Shown here piece after piece: positions 1-9,073 of a stretch of 64,000 bases of DNA. This DNA comes from Serratia oryzae (GTDB taxonomy: Bacteria > Pseudomonadota > Gammaproteobacteria > Enterobacterales > Enterobacteriaceae). A model generated the notes under the pieces. The model was not told the origin of the DNA. It ran no database searches and worked only from the letters and a program-made list of their open reading frames with translations. Position 1 is the stretch's first letter. Each line of letters begins with the position of its first letter. The position numbers and the translations under genes are program-made. Location: positions 44,735-108,734 of the forward strand of contig NZ_MOXD01000015.1 of the NCBI RefSeq assembly GCF_001976145.1. The letters are read 5' to 3'.

Positions 1-1
1 C

Positions 2-889
2 GGCACCTATGCCGCAGCAGCCAGCGATCCTCAGGTAAAACAGTTGATTGAAGGTGCCGATGTGGTGATTAACGTTGGCGTGCGCTTTACCGATACCATC
101 ACGGCAGGGTTCAGCCACAATTTGCCCAATGAGAAATGTATCGATATCCAACCCTTTGAAGCGCGGGTAGGGCAGCAGGTGTTCAGCCAGATCCCGATGC
201 GTGACGCGGTCAAAGCCCTGCATCAATTAACGCTGTCGTTAGCCAAGCAGTGGCAGTTGCCCGCCATCAAACGCCCCTTATTGCCGGATCCGAACGGCAG
301 TGGCTTGGATCAGCATGGCTTTTGGCAGCAAATGCAGAACTTCCTGCAACCGGGGGATATCCTGATTGCCGATCAGGGAACCTCATGCTTTGGCGCCGCG
401 TCGCTGAATCTGCCGCGAGGCTGCCGGTTCATCGTCCAATCCCTGTGGGGCTCGATCGGTTTTACGTTGCCAGCGGCGTTCGGCGTACAAACCGCCGAGC
501 CGGATCGCCGGGTGCTGTTGCTGATTGGTGATGGTGCAGCCCAACTGACGATTCAGGAGCTGGGATCGATGCTGCGCGATGGCCAAAAGCCGGTCGTTTT
601 CCTGCTCAATAACAATGGCTATACCGTGGAGCGGGCAATCCACGGCCCGGAACAGCGCTATAACGACATTGCCCAGTGGGACTGGACGCGGTTACCACAG
701 GCGCTGTCGCTGGGGCATCAGGTGAAATGCCTGCACGTGAGTGAGCCTGAACAATTGTCTCAGGCGCTGGCTGAAGTGAATGGCCGTGAACAACTGGTGT
801 TTATTGAAGTGATGCTGCCGAAGATGGATATTCCTGAATTGCTGGATACCATCTCCCGCGCCATTCAGTCGCGCAATGCCGCAGCCTGA
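2..889 (+). CDS. ipdC: Indolepyruvate decarboxylase, C-terminal part (5' end outside window)
   Basis: A thiamine-diphosphate-dependent 2-keto acid decarboxylase, most likely the indole-3-pyruvate decarboxylase that makes indole-3-acetaldehyde from transaminated tryptophan. The open frame runs from base 2, so the N-terminal pyrimidine-binding domain is missing and about 295 residues are visible. They cover the middle domain and the C-terminal ThDP-binding domain. The GDG...NN cofactor motif is seen as GDGAAQLTIQELG (from about base 527) followed by LLNNNGYTVE. A neighbouring glk a few kilobases downstream matches the arrangement known in Enterobacter and relatives. The 3' end overlaps the convergent LysR gene by 25 bases. 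Phenylpyruvate decarboxylase activity is a possible alternative, since the family is permissive. Confidence 0.85.
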   Translation, partial: GTYAAAASDPQVKQLIEGADVVINVGVRFTDTITAGFSHNLPNEKCIDIQPFEARVGQQVFSQIPMRDAVKALHQLTLSLAKQWQLPAIKRPLLPDPNGSGLDQHGFWQQMQNFLQPGDILIADQGTSCFGAASLNLPRGCRFIVQSLWGSIGFTLPAAFGVQTAEPDRRVLLLIGDGAAQLTIQELGSMLRDGQKPVVFLLNNNGYTVERAIHGPEQRYNDIAQWDWTRLPQALSLGHQVKCLHVSEPEQLSQALAEVNGREQLVFIEVMLPKMDIPELLDTISRAIQSRNAAA

Positions 890-1755
890 TCTTCGGCATT
901 TTCCAACAGGCGATCCAACAGCCAAAACCCCGCCGGCCCCGGCGGGGTGAGTTTTGACCACACCGCATCCACCGAAATCAGCTTGGGCCAGCCGCGTATT
1001 TTCAGCTCTGTCAGGCGCTGTTGCCCATACTGCTTCACCAGCCAGTGCGGCAGCACGGCCCAGCCGAACCCCTGTTCCGCCATTTCCAACAGCATCAGAT
1101 AGCTGGGTGCCGACCACACCGGCCCCTGTGGCTTGGCGGCATCGCTGCCGGTATAGGTATTGAGATAGAGCTGGCGGCTGTTGGCAAGGTGTGCCTGGGT
1201 GAGTGCCGGGATGCGTGTCAGCGGGTGTTCATGGGCGACAAACAGCCCCATTTCGGTCTGTTCCGGCAGCCTGGCGAAGGCGATATCGGGCGGATAACTC
1301 GGCTGCACCGCCAGCATCCCCAGATGCGCCCGGCCAATCTGCAACAGATCCAGCACGTCGTCGTCTTCGGCGATCATGCATTCCAGTTCAATATCCTGAT
1401 AGCGCTGCTCGAAGTGTTTCAGCAAGTTATCGTGATGATTGGGCTGATAGGTATCGGAAAAGACGATGGTTAAACGCGGTTCAACCCGATCGCCCAGCCG
1501 GATACTCAGCGCCTCAAGGCGTTCGCTGGCCGTGAGGATCTCCTGCACATGGCCGAGCACTTTGCGGCCAGCAGGGGTTAGCACCGGCTGGCGCGCCTCG
1601 CGATTGAACAGCGTCAACCCAAGATCGGCTTCCAGATTGGCGATAGCGGTACTGATGGTGGACTGGCTTTTGCGCAGCTTGCGCGCGGCGGCAGAAAACG
1701 ATCCCAGCGCGGCCGCTTCAACAAACGCCTGCAAGGCTTCGGGAGAATAATGCAT
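865..1755 (-). CDS. LysR-family transcriptional regulator
   Basis: A 296-residue LysR-type regulator. The winged helix-turn-helix is at about residues 4-62 (FVEAAALGSFSAAARKL, then SQSTISTAIANLEADLG). The remaining about 200 residues are the periplasmic-binding-like effector domain. It is divergent from the PACE-family efflux gene starting 100 bases away, the usual arrangement for a LysR regulator controlling its neighbour (AceR-aceI type). That gene is therefore its probable target. This is inference from position, since the inducer cannot be read from sequence. Confidence 0.85.
   Translation of the reverse strand: MHYSPEALQAFVEAAALGSFSAAARKLRKSQSTISTAIANLEADLGLTLFNREARQPVLTPAGRKVLGHVQEILTASERLEALSIRLGDRVEPRLTIVFSDTYQPNHHDNLLKHFEQRYQDIELECMIAEDDDVLDLLQIGRAHLGMLAVQPSYPPDIAFARLPEQTEMGLFVAHEHPLTRIPALTQAHLANSRQLYLNTYTGSDAAKPQGPVWSAPSYLMLLEMAEQGFGWAVLPHWLVKQYGQQRLTELKIRGWPKLISVDAVWSKLTPPGPAGFWLLDRLLENAEDQAAALRD
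928..954 (+). terminator. Probable terminator of ipdC inside the convergent LysR gene
   Basis: CCCCGCCG (928-935) and CGGCGGGG (940-947) form a perfect 8-bp GC stem with a 4-base loop, followed by TGAGTTTT. It lies 38 bases past the ipdC stop, within the 3' end of the LysR reading frame, so its bases also encode the Pro/Gly-rich tail of that protein. The U-tract is short. Confidence 0.4.
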
Positions 1756-1854
1756 AATATATCTACTTTATCGATGGAACCCATTTTTAATCTACGCAAA
1801 AAAGCGATGATAATCACCCAACTTTTCCAGAAACAGTCAAAAAGCAGGTGATTT

Positions 1855-2307
1855 ATGCAATTGCAAAACAAGTCGTTGGTTGAACGCATCGTCCATGCCG
1901 TGGGTTTTGAGGCCATCGCTATCGCGATTTGTGCGCCGATCGGGGCGTGGTTACTTAATCGTTCACTGCTACAGATGGGGAGCTTGACGATTATGCTGTC
2001 AACCGTCGCCATGCTGTGGAACATGACTTATAACACGGTGTTTGATCGGCTATGGCCGACCAGTCGCGTGGTGCGTAACCTGAAGGTGCGTATTTTTCAT
2101 GCCCTGGGTTTTGAAGGCGGCTTTATCGTGATTGGTTTGCCGCTGGTTGCTCTGGTCATGAATATGTCGCTGGCCCAAGCCTTTATGCTGGAGATCGGTT
2201 TCTTCCTGTTCTTCCTGCCCTATACCCTGTGTTACAACTGGGTATACGATACCCTGCGTCAGCGCTGGTTTGAGCCGCGCCTGGCGGGATGTTCACGGAC
2301 AAAATAA
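1855..2307 (+). CDS. PACE-family multidrug/biocide efflux protein (AceI-like)
   Basis: A 150-residue inner-membrane protein with four hydrophobic segments and the duplicated signature of the proteobacterial antimicrobial compound efflux family. RIVHAVGFE (residues 11-19) and WNMTYNTVFD (55-64) form the first repeat. RIFHALGFE (79-87) and YNWVYD (127-132) form the second. Glu19 corresponds to the conserved membrane glutamate that couples transport to protons in AceI. Known substrates of the family include chlorhexidine and other biocides, and short-chain diamines are proposed as native substrates. The divergent LysR gene is the likely regulator. The Asp/Glu racemase gene follows after 13 bases and may be cotranscribed. 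Confidence 0.88.
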   Translation: MQLQNKSLVERIVHAVGFEAIAIAICAPIGAWLLNRSLLQMGSLTIMLSTVAMLWNMTYNTVFDRLWPTSRVVRNLKVRIFHALGFEGGFIVIGLPLVALVMNMSLAQAFMLEIGFFLFFLPYTLCYNWVYDTLRQRWFEPRLAGCSRTK

Positions 2308-2320
2308 CCAGGAGAACATA

Positions 2321-3013
2321 ATGAAAGTGCTGGGCTTATTGGGCGGGATGAGCTGGGAATCCACCATACCTTATTACCGGATGATCAACGAACAGGTGAA
2401 GGCCCGGCTCGGCGGTCTGCATTCGGCTAAAATCGTGCTCTACAGCGTCGATTTTCATGAGATTGAACGTTTGCAGCATCAGGGGGATTGGGAGGGCGCA
2501 GGCCGCCTGCTGGCGAGTGCTGCCGCGTCGCTGCGTGCCGCCGGTGCTGAGGCGATCGTGATTTGTACCAACACCATGCACAAAGTGGCCGATGTGGTTG
2601 AGCAGGCCAGCGGTTTGCCGTTGATCCACATCGCCGATGCCACCGCGCTGCAGGTGCGCCAGCAAAAGATCCGCCGCGTTGGGCTGCTGGGTACGCGTTT
2701 TACCATGGAACAGGATTTTTACCGTGGGCGCTTGCAGGATAAGTTTGATATTGAGGTGATCACGCCAGCCGAGGCCGATCGCGAGATCGTGCATCGCATC
2801 ATTTATCAAGAACTGTGCCTGGGGAAGATTTGCGCTGCCTCGCGCGATGAGTATCGCCGGATTATGGGTAATCTGGAGCAACAGGGCGCGCAGGGCATTA
2901 TTTTTGGCTGCACGGAAATCAGCCTGCTGGTGGGGGCAGAGGATGCTGCGGTACCGGTGTTTGACACCACAGCTATTCATGCGCATGCGGCAGCGGAATA
3001 TGCGCTGGCTTAG
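2321..3013 (+). CDS. Aspartate/glutamate racemase superfamily amino-acid racemase (YgeA/RacX type)
   Basis: A cofactor-independent racemase of 230 residues. Both catalytic cysteines are present: Cys82 in ICTNTMHK and Cys197 in FGCTEI. The N-terminus has GLLGGMSWEST, typical of the aspartate racemase/YgeA branch, and not the cell-wall glutamate racemase MurI. The ATG at 2321 has AGGAGA about six bases upstream and gives the normal family length, so the longer upstream frame is not used. It probably makes a D-amino acid in the cytoplasm. E. coli YgeA racemises homoserine and several other residues, so the substrate is left open. Confidence 0.85.
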   Translation: MKVLGLLGGMSWESTIPYYRMINEQVKARLGGLHSAKIVLYSVDFHEIERLQHQGDWEGAGRLLASAAASLRAAGAEAIVICTNTMHKVADVVEQASGLPLIHIADATALQVRQQKIRRVGLLGTRFTMEQDFYRGRLQDKFDIEVITPAEADREIVHRIIYQELCLGKICAASRDEYRRIMGNLEQQGAQGIIFGCTEISLLVGAEDAAVPVFDTTAIHAHAAAEYALA

Positions 3014-3031
3014 CCCTTATCCTGCGCTGGC

Positions 3032-3043
3032 TGAAACGATTTT
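3032..3043 (+). promoter_or_regulatory. Possible Cra (FruR) half-conserved site upstream of glk
   Basis: TGAAACGATTTT resembles the Cra consensus TGAATCGATTCA at 9 of 12 positions and lies about 115 bases before the glk start. E. coli glk is known to be Cra-controlled. One imperfect match is weak evidence. Confidence 0.3.
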
Positions 3044-3156
3044 TGTGATCCAGCTCGCTATTGAACAGCGGGTAACAGAATGACGATTGTTGTTTCCGCG
3101 GTGTGATTTTACAGTGTAGCCAGTTTCTTATTACTTACTTTATGGAGAAAACACCG

Positions 3157-4119
3157 ATGTCCTATGCCCTCGTAGGTGATGTTGGCGGCACTAATGCGCG
3201 CCTGGCGCTCTGCACCGTTGAGACGGGTGAGATCGCTCAGGCGAAAACCTATTCAGGCCTGGAGTTTGACAGCCTGGAAGCGGTGATTCGTCAATACCTG
3301 GCCGAGCATCAGTTGGAGGTTCAGAGCGCCTGCATCGCCATTGCCTGCCCGGTCACCGAAGATTGGGTGGCAATGACTAACCACACCTGGGCTTTTTCCA
3401 TCAAAGAGATGAAGGCCAATCTGGGGTTCAGCCATCTGGAAGTGATTAACGATTTCACCGCGGTATCTATGGCTATTCCGATGCTGACTGACGCCGACGT
3501 GCTGCAATTTGGCGGCGGTAAAGCGCAAAAAGATAAGCCGATCGCGGTGTACGGTGCCGGTACTGGCCTGGGCGTGGCGCATCTGGTGCACGTTAACCGC
3601 CGCTGGGTGAGCCTGCCGGGTGAGGGGGGGCACGTGGACTTCGCGCCAAACAGCGAGGAAGAGGACATCATCCTGGAAGTGCTGCGCGCCGAAGTGGGGC
3701 ACGTTTCTGCCGAGCGCGTGCTGTCTGGCCCAGGGCTGGTGAATCTGTATCGCGCGATTGTGAAAGCCGATCACCGCTCGCCAGAAAAGTTAGCGCCTAA
3801 AGATATCACCGAGCGCGCGTTAGCAGACAGTTGCACTGACTGCCGTCGTGCGCTTTCGTTGTTCTGCGTGATTATGGGGCGTTTTGGCGGCAACCTGGCG
3901 TTGAATCTGGGCACTTTCGGTGGGGTGTATATTGCCGGCGGCATCGTGCCGCGTTTTATGGAGTTCTTTAAAGCGTCCGGTTTCCGCACCGCCTTTGAAG
4001 ACAAAGGCCGCTTCAAAGATTACGTGCGTGAAATCCCGGTGTTTATGATCACCCATGCGCAACCCGGGTTACTGGGGGCGGGGGCTCATTTGCGCCAGAT
4101 GCTGGGGATGCACCTGTAA
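3157..4119 (+). CDS. glk: Glucokinase
   Basis: Cytoplasmic ATP-dependent glucokinase (glucose to glucose-6-phosphate), 320 residues, about the length of E. coli Glk. The ROK/hexokinase phosphate-binding motif [12 protein letters not shown] is at residues 7-18. GGHVDFAPN and the GGIVPR glycine-rich loop near the C-terminus are also present. ATG 3157 is chosen over upstream in-frame starts because GGAGAA sits 7 bases before it and [11 protein letters not shown] matches the family N-terminus. It phosphorylates free glucose released inside the cell, for example from the alpha-glucosides handled further along this window. Confidence 0.95.
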   Translation: MSYALVGDVGGTNARLALCTVETGEIAQAKTYSGLEFDSLEAVIRQYLAEHQLEVQSACIAIACPVTEDWVAMTNHTWAFSIKEMKANLGFSHLEVINDFTAVSMAIPMLTDADVLQFGGGKAQKDKPIAVYGAGTGLGVAHLVHVNRRWVSLPGEGGHVDFAPNSEEEDIILEVLRAEVGHVSAERVLSGPGLVNLYRAIVKADHRSPEKLAPKDITERALADSCTDCRRALSLFCVIMGRFGGNLALNLGTFGGVYIAGGIVPRFMEFFKASGFRTAFEDKGRFKDYVREIPVFMITHAQPGLLGAGAHLRQMLGMHL

Positions 4120-4376
4120 GTTGTCCCGCCCCCTGATCCATCAGGCATATTCGCGGTTTACACTGAGATCCGTTACTGCATGAGCGGCCAAAGAGAGGGT
4201 TTTAATAATTATTATAAATCAACGGGTTATTTTTCACCTGGCCTGCGTTAAATGTGTGGAAATTGTGGAGGATGTGTCTGGACGGTGTAATTGGGTAATT
4301 ATCCTATAGAGTGGCAACCGGTGCGGCGCTACTGTTCTCGGTGAAAAGACCGGTTACGCTCTCTGGGAGTTAGCAA

Positions 4377-4715
4377 ATGAAAAAAGTCTTGTTGTTGCTG
4401 GCAGCGTTATTGCCACTGTCATTACCGGCGGTGAGCCAGGCGGGTGTTTCCATCGGCGTAAACGTTCCCGGCCTGTCACTGCACGTCGGCGATCGTGACG
4501 AGCGTGGTTATTATTGGGACGGTGGTCGCTGGCGCGAGCCACGTGGCTGGCATAAACATTATCGCCCACGTGATTACTACTATGGCCCACCGCCACGGGT
4601 CATCTATTACGGGCCTCCTCCGCGGGAATGGCGCGGCCGTGCGTATGAATACCGCATGGCTCCGCCGCCACCACCCGGCTACTATCGCCCCGGCCCTCCA
4701 GGGCATCGTTGGTAA
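4377..4715 (+). CDS. DUF2502 secreted protein, YpeC-like
   Basis: A 112-residue exported protein. A signal peptide (MKKVLLLLAALLPLSLPAVSQA) is followed by SIGVNVPGLSLHVGDRDERGYYWDGGRWRE, the hallmark of DUF2502/YpeC, and then a tail rich in Pro, Tyr, Gly and Arg (YYYGPPPRVIYYGPPPRE). YpeC also lies close to glk in E. coli, so position supports the call. The tail is much more proline- and tyrosine-rich than in E. coli YpeC. Function is unknown for the family. Confidence 0.75.
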   Translation: MKKVLLLLAALLPLSLPAVSQAGVSIGVNVPGLSLHVGDRDERGYYWDGGRWREPRGWHKHYRPRDYYYGPPPRVIYYGPPPREWRGRAYEYRMAPPPPPGYYRPGPPGHRW

Positions 4716-4725
4716 TCTCTGTCTG

Positions 4726-4751
4726 GATGCCACAGCTATTGCTGTGGCATC
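4726..4751. terminator. Perfect hairpin between convergent DUF2502 and YbiU-like genes
   Basis: GATGCCACAGC (4726-4736), loop TATT, then GCTGTGGCATC (4741-4751): an 11-bp perfect stem 11 bases after the DUF2502 stop and 19 bases before the end of the convergent gene. There is no long U-tract, but the placement suggests a bidirectional terminator. Confidence 0.55.
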
Positions 4752-4769
4752 GGCTTATCCGCATGGGAA

Positions 4770-6014
4770 TCACTTAATGCCAAGCTGGGCTTTACCGAGC
4801 GGTGTCAGCTGATCGACGGTCGCGCGGTCGATAAAATCCACTTCAAAATCATCCGCGGCGAAATCCGGCGGCGTTTTACCCGACAGGAAGCTTGGCAACT
4901 GGCGTTGCAGATAGGCATCGTTTTTATCACAGCCCGGCGCGGCAGCAATGTACATCACGTTACTGTCGAATTCGCCGTGGTGTTCATTTTCAACAGCATG
5001 GATCACGTCACAGTGCCAGAACACGGTATCGCCCGCTTCCAGATCGGGAATAGGGGAAATCCCTTGCAGTAAAAGAGGATGCCACTTCTCTGAGATCGAC
5101 AACGCCCGCCCAGGCGCGGCGTCGCACAAGTCGTCGTCCGCGACATCATCCTGCAGCGCACGCAACAGCACATAGGCCATCGCATTGGCAATCGGCACCA
5201 GGTTCAGCGTACCGGCGTTGGTACGCTGCGGCGTCAGCGCCGTCCAGCCTTGGAAAGTGCGGAACATTGAACAGACCGCCGGTGATGCGATCTCGCGCAC
5301 TGCGGTACGGCCGTCGGCGGCAAACGGATCATAGCGCTGCCAGTCGCCGGAAAAAACGTGGCGATAGACATAGCGGAAGTTCTCATCCAGCCAGCGTTCG
5401 ATGGTACCGCTGTCCACGTGTGGCGACAGGCCCAATGAAGACGAGTTCGGCGGGCGGCGGCGGGTGCGATCGGCATAAGTGGTCACCCGCGTTGGGTCAA
5501 AATGCTGTTTGCCGTTGCTCTCGGTTTCCCACAGGCTGTTCAGAAACACCTGTACCGCGTGCATCCGCTGATCCTGCCGGGCTTCCACCTGCGGTTTGGA
5601 CCAGTAAATACCGTAGATCTGCGGTTTGCTGGCGGCCAGCTTGCCGAAATAGTTATCTTCAGCGGCATTCTTCAGGCGTTCGACAAAGTTATTGCGATCA
5701 AGATAGTCACCGATCTCCTGGTTCCAGGCTTCTGCTTTGCTGCGTGGAAATACGCCGCGAATGGCACAGGCGCCGCGTTGTCTGATCAGCGCTTTTTGCT
5801 GTTCGCTGACGCGCTGTTGCAGAATATCTTCAGCGTCTATCTGCGGGACAGGGTTTTGTCCCGCAGCGAGTTCCTGACGGATGCATGCAACTTGTTGGCG
5901 GATATTGTCTTCTAACGCCAAAAACACCTCGCGGTAGTTAGGTAATGCCTGGCGCAACTGCTGTTTGACGGCTTTAATGGCGGTAGGAATATCTTCGATG
6001 AGTAATGAAGCCAT
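4770..6014 (-). CDS. ybiU: DUF1479 protein, YbiU-like putative 2-oxoglutarate/Fe(II) oxygenase
   Basis: A 414-residue cytoplasmic protein of the YbiU/DUF1479 family, which folds as a double-stranded beta helix related to Fe(II)/2-oxoglutarate dioxygenases. A possible HxD iron-binding pair is His199/Asp201 in LSPHVDSGT, and a distal histidine (His339) lies in [13 protein letters not shown]. The YIAAAPGC region after it fits the end of the core. The substrate is unknown for the family. The gene stands alone, convergent with the DUF2502 gene and divergent from the GNAT gene. Confidence 0.8.
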   Translation of the reverse strand: MASLLIEDIPTAIKAVKQQLRQALPNYREVFLALEDNIRQQVACIRQELAAGQNPVPQIDAEDILQQRVSEQQKALIRQRGACAIRGVFPRSKAEAWNQEIGDYLDRNNFVERLKNAAEDNYFGKLAASKPQIYGIYWSKPQVEARQDQRMHAVQVFLNSLWETESNGKQHFDPTRVTTYADRTRRRPPNSSSLGLSPHVDSGTIERWLDENFRYVYRHVFSGDWQRYDPFAADGRTAVREIASPAVCSMFRTFQGWTALTPQRTNAGTLNLVPIANAMAYVLLRALQDDVADDDLCDAAPGRALSISEKWHPLLLQGISPIPDLEAGDTVFWHCDVIHAVENEHHGEFDSNVMYIAAAPGCDKNDAYLQRQLPSFLSGKTPPDFAADDFEVDFIDRATVDQLTPLGKAQLGIK

Positions 6015-6175
6015 AGCGTTCTCCTTATGCCACCAGCGGGCGGCGAGGGGTGTAGGGGAGTAGTGTTGCTGTTCTGTTGTTATGACGTTAATGATTATCT
6101 GGATTTAATAGAGGAAAATAAAGGGATATCTTTCATTCGTAATATCCTCTTTTTCGTTTTTCGGAGACTGAGCTG

Positions 6176-6718
6176 ATGAAATGGCAAACGCCATGCTTAA
6201 TCCTGCAATCGATCACGGTGGATGACTGGCCATTGTTCCGGCGTTTATACCAGGAACCCGAGGTGATGCGTTATATCGCCGATCCGATGGCGGAAAGTGA
6301 GATCCGGGCACGTTTTGAGGCGCGCTTACCGGCGTGGGATAAACACAGCGAACGCTGGCTATGCCTGGTGATGCGTGAGAAAGCGAGTGGCAAAGCACTG
6401 GGTATCACGGGTTTTCGCCCAGAGTGGGTACCTTTCCAGCAGGCAGAAGTTGGGTTTGGCAGCTTGCCGGAAGCACAGGGAAAAGGGTATGGCAAAGAAT
6501 CGCTGCTGGCAGTGTTAGATTTTGCCTTTAATGCCTGTGGTTTTCACAAAATGAATGCCACCGTGACCGAAGGGAATATCGCTTCGCGCCGTCTGCTGGA
6601 AGGCTGCGGTTTCAGGCTGGAGGGCACGCTGCGGGATAACTATCGCCTGGCAGGGCAGTGGTGCAATGATTGGCAGTTGGGATTGCTGGCGGCGGAGTTT
6701 GCGGCACTGAAACGGTAA
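6176..6718 (+). CDS. GNAT-family N-acetyltransferase (RimJ/RimL-like)
   Basis: A 180-residue acetyltransferase. The acetyl-CoA pyrophosphate loop is seen in QGKGYGKESLLAVLDFAF (about residues 101-118). The C-terminal NxxSRRLLEGCGFRLEG segment is typical of the RimJ/RimL-like branch that acetylates protein N-termini or small molecules. The start at 6176 follows GGAGACTGAGCTG. The substrate cannot be deduced. Confidence 0.85.
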   Translation: MKWQTPCLILQSITVDDWPLFRRLYQEPEVMRYIADPMAESEIRARFEARLPAWDKHSERWLCLVMREKASGKALGITGFRPEWVPFQQAEVGFGSLPEAQGKGYGKESLLAVLDFAFNACGFHKMNATVTEGNIASRRLLEGCGFRLEGTLRDNYRLAGQWCNDWQLGLLAAEFAALKR

Positions 6719-6741
6719 AAAAAGGGTTATCGGGGGCTCGA

Positions 6742-6811
6742 CAGCCTGATGAGGCTGCGCTATGTTCGATATCCGGCCACAACGTGGCCAGCGTCGCTCG
6801 GACGGTCCGGG
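6742..6811 (+). promoter_or_regulatory. Structured leader of alaC: three consecutive inverted repeats
   Basis: Three inverted repeats lie in the gap before alaC: CAGCCT/AGGCTG (6742-6757, loop GATG), GGCCAC/GTGGCC (6775-6789, loop AAC) and CGGAC/GTCCG (799-809 offset, i.e. 6799-6809). They end just before the AlaC ribosome-binding site at 6825-6830. The first may also act as the end of the GNAT transcript. Function unknown. Confidence 0.4.
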
Positions 6812-6835
6812 CGCTCACGTCTCTTCGAGGAATCT

Positions 6836-8068
6836 ATGGCTGATCACAGTCCGCGCCGTTTTACGCGCATTGAACGTCTTCCCCCTTACGTTTTTAATAT
6901 CACTTCTGAACTGAAGATGGCTGCACGCCGTCGCGGTGAGGATATTATCGATTTCAGCATGGGCAACCCCGACGGCCCGACGCCCGCGCATATCGTCGAA
7001 AAACTCTGCACCGTGGCGCAGCGTGACGATACGCACGGTTACTCCACGTCGCGCGGAATTCCGCGCTTGCGCCGTGCGATCTCCAACTGGTATCAGCAGC
7101 GCTATCAGGTCGATATCGATCCTGACAGCGAAGCGATTGTCACTATCGGCTCGAAAGAAGGGTTGGCGCACCTGATGCTGGCAACGCTTGATCATGGCGA
7201 TACCGTGCTGGTGCCGAACCCGAGCTACCCGATTCATATTTACGGCGCGGTGATTGCCGGTGCACAAGTGCGCTCGGTGCCGCTGGTGGACGGGGGCGAT
7301 TTCTTTGGTGAGCTGGAGCGCGCCATTCGTGAAACCATTCCGCGGCCGAAGATGATGATCCTCGGCTTCCCGTCCAACCCCACCGCGCAGTGTGTGGAGC
7401 TGGATTTCTTCGAGCGGGTGGTGGCGCTGGCAAAACAGTACGATGTTCTGGTGATCCACGATCTGGCCTATGCCGACATCGTGTATGACGGCTGGAAAGC
7501 ACCGTCTATCATGCAGGTGCCGGGGGCGAAGGACATTGCAGTCGAATTCTTTACCCTGTCGAAAAGCTACAATATGGCGGGCTGGCGTATCGGTTTTATG
7601 GTGGGTAACCCCGAACTGGTCAATGCGCTGGCACGTATTAAAAGTTACCACGATTACGGCACGTTTACCCCGCTGCAGGTGGCGGCTATTGCCGCCCTAG
7701 AAGGCGATCAGCAGTGCGTTCGCGACATTGCCGAACAGTATCGCCAGCGCCGCAACGTGTTGGTGAAAGGGTTGCATGAGGCGGGCTGGATGGTGGAGAA
7801 CCCCAAGGCATCGATGTACGTCTGGGCGAAGATCCCCGATGCCTATGCGCATTTAGGGTCGCTGGAGTTCGCTAAGCGCCTGTTGGCCGATGCTAAAGTG
7901 TGCGTCTCGCCAGGCATAGGGTTTGGCGATTATGGGGATACCCATGTGCGTTTTGCACTGATCGAGAATCAGGATCGTATCCGTCAGGCGGTGCGCGGTA
8001 TTAAAGCCATGTTCCGCGCCGATGGCCTGATGGCACCAGCGAAAGCCGGTAGCGCCGCAGCCAAGTAA
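6836..8068 (+). CDS. alaC: Alanine transaminase AlaC
   Basis: A PLP-dependent class I/II aminotransferase of 410 residues, close to the 412 of E. coli AlaC, which makes alanine from pyruvate and glutamate. The PLP lysine is Lys243 in [15 protein letters not shown], with NPxxY-type VPNPSYPIH and GFPSNPTAQ loops upstream. The ATG at 6836 follows CGAGGAATCT and begins [20 protein letters not shown], matching the family. The upstream in-frame ATG at 6749 would add unrelated residues read through the hairpin leader. Its proximity to glk matches E. coli order. Confidence 0.92.
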   Translation: MADHSPRRFTRIERLPPYVFNITSELKMAARRRGEDIIDFSMGNPDGPTPAHIVEKLCTVAQRDDTHGYSTSRGIPRLRRAISNWYQQRYQVDIDPDSEAIVTIGSKEGLAHLMLATLDHGDTVLVPNPSYPIHIYGAVIAGAQVRSVPLVDGGDFFGELERAIRETIPRPKMMILGFPSNPTAQCVELDFFERVVALAKQYDVLVIHDLAYADIVYDGWKAPSIMQVPGAKDIAVEFFTLSKSYNMAGWRIGFMVGNPELVNALARIKSYHDYGTFTPLQVAAIAALEGDQQCVRDIAEQYRQRRNVLVKGLHEAGWMVENPKASMYVWAKIPDAYAHLGSLEFAKRLLADAKVCVSPGIGFGDYGDTHVRFALIENQDRIRQAVRGIKAMFRADGLMAPAKAGSAAAK

Positions 8069-8075
8069 GGGATAT

Positions 8076-8245
8076 AAGCCGGGGAGATCCCCAGTTTGAG
8101 GTTGATGACAAAGTCGCTTTTGAACCCGAGATACTCGGGCCTAGCGCACCGAGGGGCGCTCCGGCGGCTTACGCCGCTACGACCCCTTCGGCACGCTCTC
8201 CCTAATAACGGGCTTTGTCAGCAGTCTGAAGCCGGGGAGATCCCC
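8076..8245. repeat. Palindrome-rich intergenic element bounded by a duplicated terminator stem
   Basis: A 17-base direct repeat (AAGCCGGGGAGATCCCC) occurs at 8076-8092 and again at 8229-8245. Between them are an inverted pair TGACAAAG (8105-8112) / CTTTGTCA (8213-8220), a hairpin CCCGAG-ATA-CTCGGG, and a second hairpin around GGCGGCTTACGCC. Only the second copy of the direct repeat is followed by a T-run. The layout looks like a small non-coding insertion into, or duplication of, the alaC terminator. The 66-codon open frame crossing it is not considered a gene. Confidence 0.55.
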
Positions 8246-8256
8246 GGTTTTTTTCT
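8232..8256 (+). terminator. Rho-independent terminator after alaC
   Basis: CCGGGG-AGAT-CCCCGG followed by seven or more T residues: a classic intrinsic terminator 164 bases after the alaC stop. Confidence 0.8.
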
Positions 8257-8332
8257 TTTATTAAGGTTTTCTTCATCATTTCCCGACTATCTTTAACCCG
8301 TATTCTTTTATGGATTGGGAGAGGTAATCGTT

Positions 8333-8857
8333 ATGGTGGCACGCTTTGCTAAATCGCAAATTATTCTGCATTGGCTGACGTTGTTGATGGTGATCTTGAC
8401 TTACAGCGCGATGTTGCTGAAAGACTCGGTGCCAGAAGACGATATCGATCTGGTTAAGAATTTGCATTTCAATTTCGGTCTGTCGGTTTTTGTACTGATG
8501 TTTTTGCGTCTCTGCCTGCGTCAGCGTAATGCGGTGCCGCCTATTACTCCGGCGTTAGAAGCATGGCAGAAGCTTGGGTCGAAGGTTTTCCACTGGCTGT
8601 TGTATCTGCTGTTTTTATCTTTGCCGATCCTGGGGGTGCTGACGTTAGCCTACGGCGGGAAAGAGTGGGTGCTGCTGGGCTGGCAGGTGCCCCAATGGGT
8701 AACACCCGATCCTGGAATGCGCAGCCTAATCAAAGATATTCATGAAGCTCTAGCCAATACGGGCTACTTCATTATCGGGGCACATACGTCGGCGGCGCTC
8801 TACCATCATTATCTGCGAGGTGACGATACGCTGCGCCGCATGATGCCGGGCAAATAA
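8333..8857 (+). CDS. Cytochrome b561 (YodB/CybB family)
   Basis: A 174-residue inner-membrane di-haem cytochrome b561 with four hydrophobic helices. Histidines suited to haem ligation lie in ILHWLTLLMV, KNLHFNFGLSV, VFHWLLYLLF and GAHTSAALYHHYL. ATG 8333 is chosen because GGGAGAGG lies about 8 bases upstream. The family passes electrons from quinols, or acts as a superoxide:quinone oxidoreductase in E. coli CybB. The gene is monocistronic, with terminator-like stems before and after it. Confidence 0.88.
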   Translation: MVARFAKSQIILHWLTLLMVILTYSAMLLKDSVPEDDIDLVKNLHFNFGLSVFVLMFLRLCLRQRNAVPPITPALEAWQKLGSKVFHWLLYLLFLSLPILGVLTLAYGGKEWVLLGWQVPQWVTPDPGMRSLIKDIHEALANTGYFIIGAHTSAALYHHYLRGDDTLRRMMPGK

Positions 8858-8877
8858 GGCGGGTAGCAGAAATAATC

Positions 8878-8910
8878 AAGGGGGCAGATGAGAGAATCAG
8901 CCCCCTTTAT
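8878..8910 (+). terminator. Terminator-like hairpin after cytochrome b561
   Basis: AAGGGGGC (8878-8885) pairs with GCCCCCTT (8900-8907), followed by a short TTTAT. The stem is strong and the T-tract short. Confidence 0.5.
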
Positions 8911-9073
8911 CATCAGGCGATAGCGCTGACGCTGGCAATCAGGATAACCCAGAAGACAAAGCAGGATCGCAGTCCAGATATGACGACGATTTAGCCTTCA
9001 CTTATTACTGAGGTGGTTGGGTTATAACCACATCGGCGTCAATGCGCGAAGATTTACCCCGCCATGGAAAAAT

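Noticed and set aside
8096..8296. 66-codon open frame after alaC
   Set aside because: It lies within palindromic repeats and a terminator, with low-complexity product and no family resemblance.
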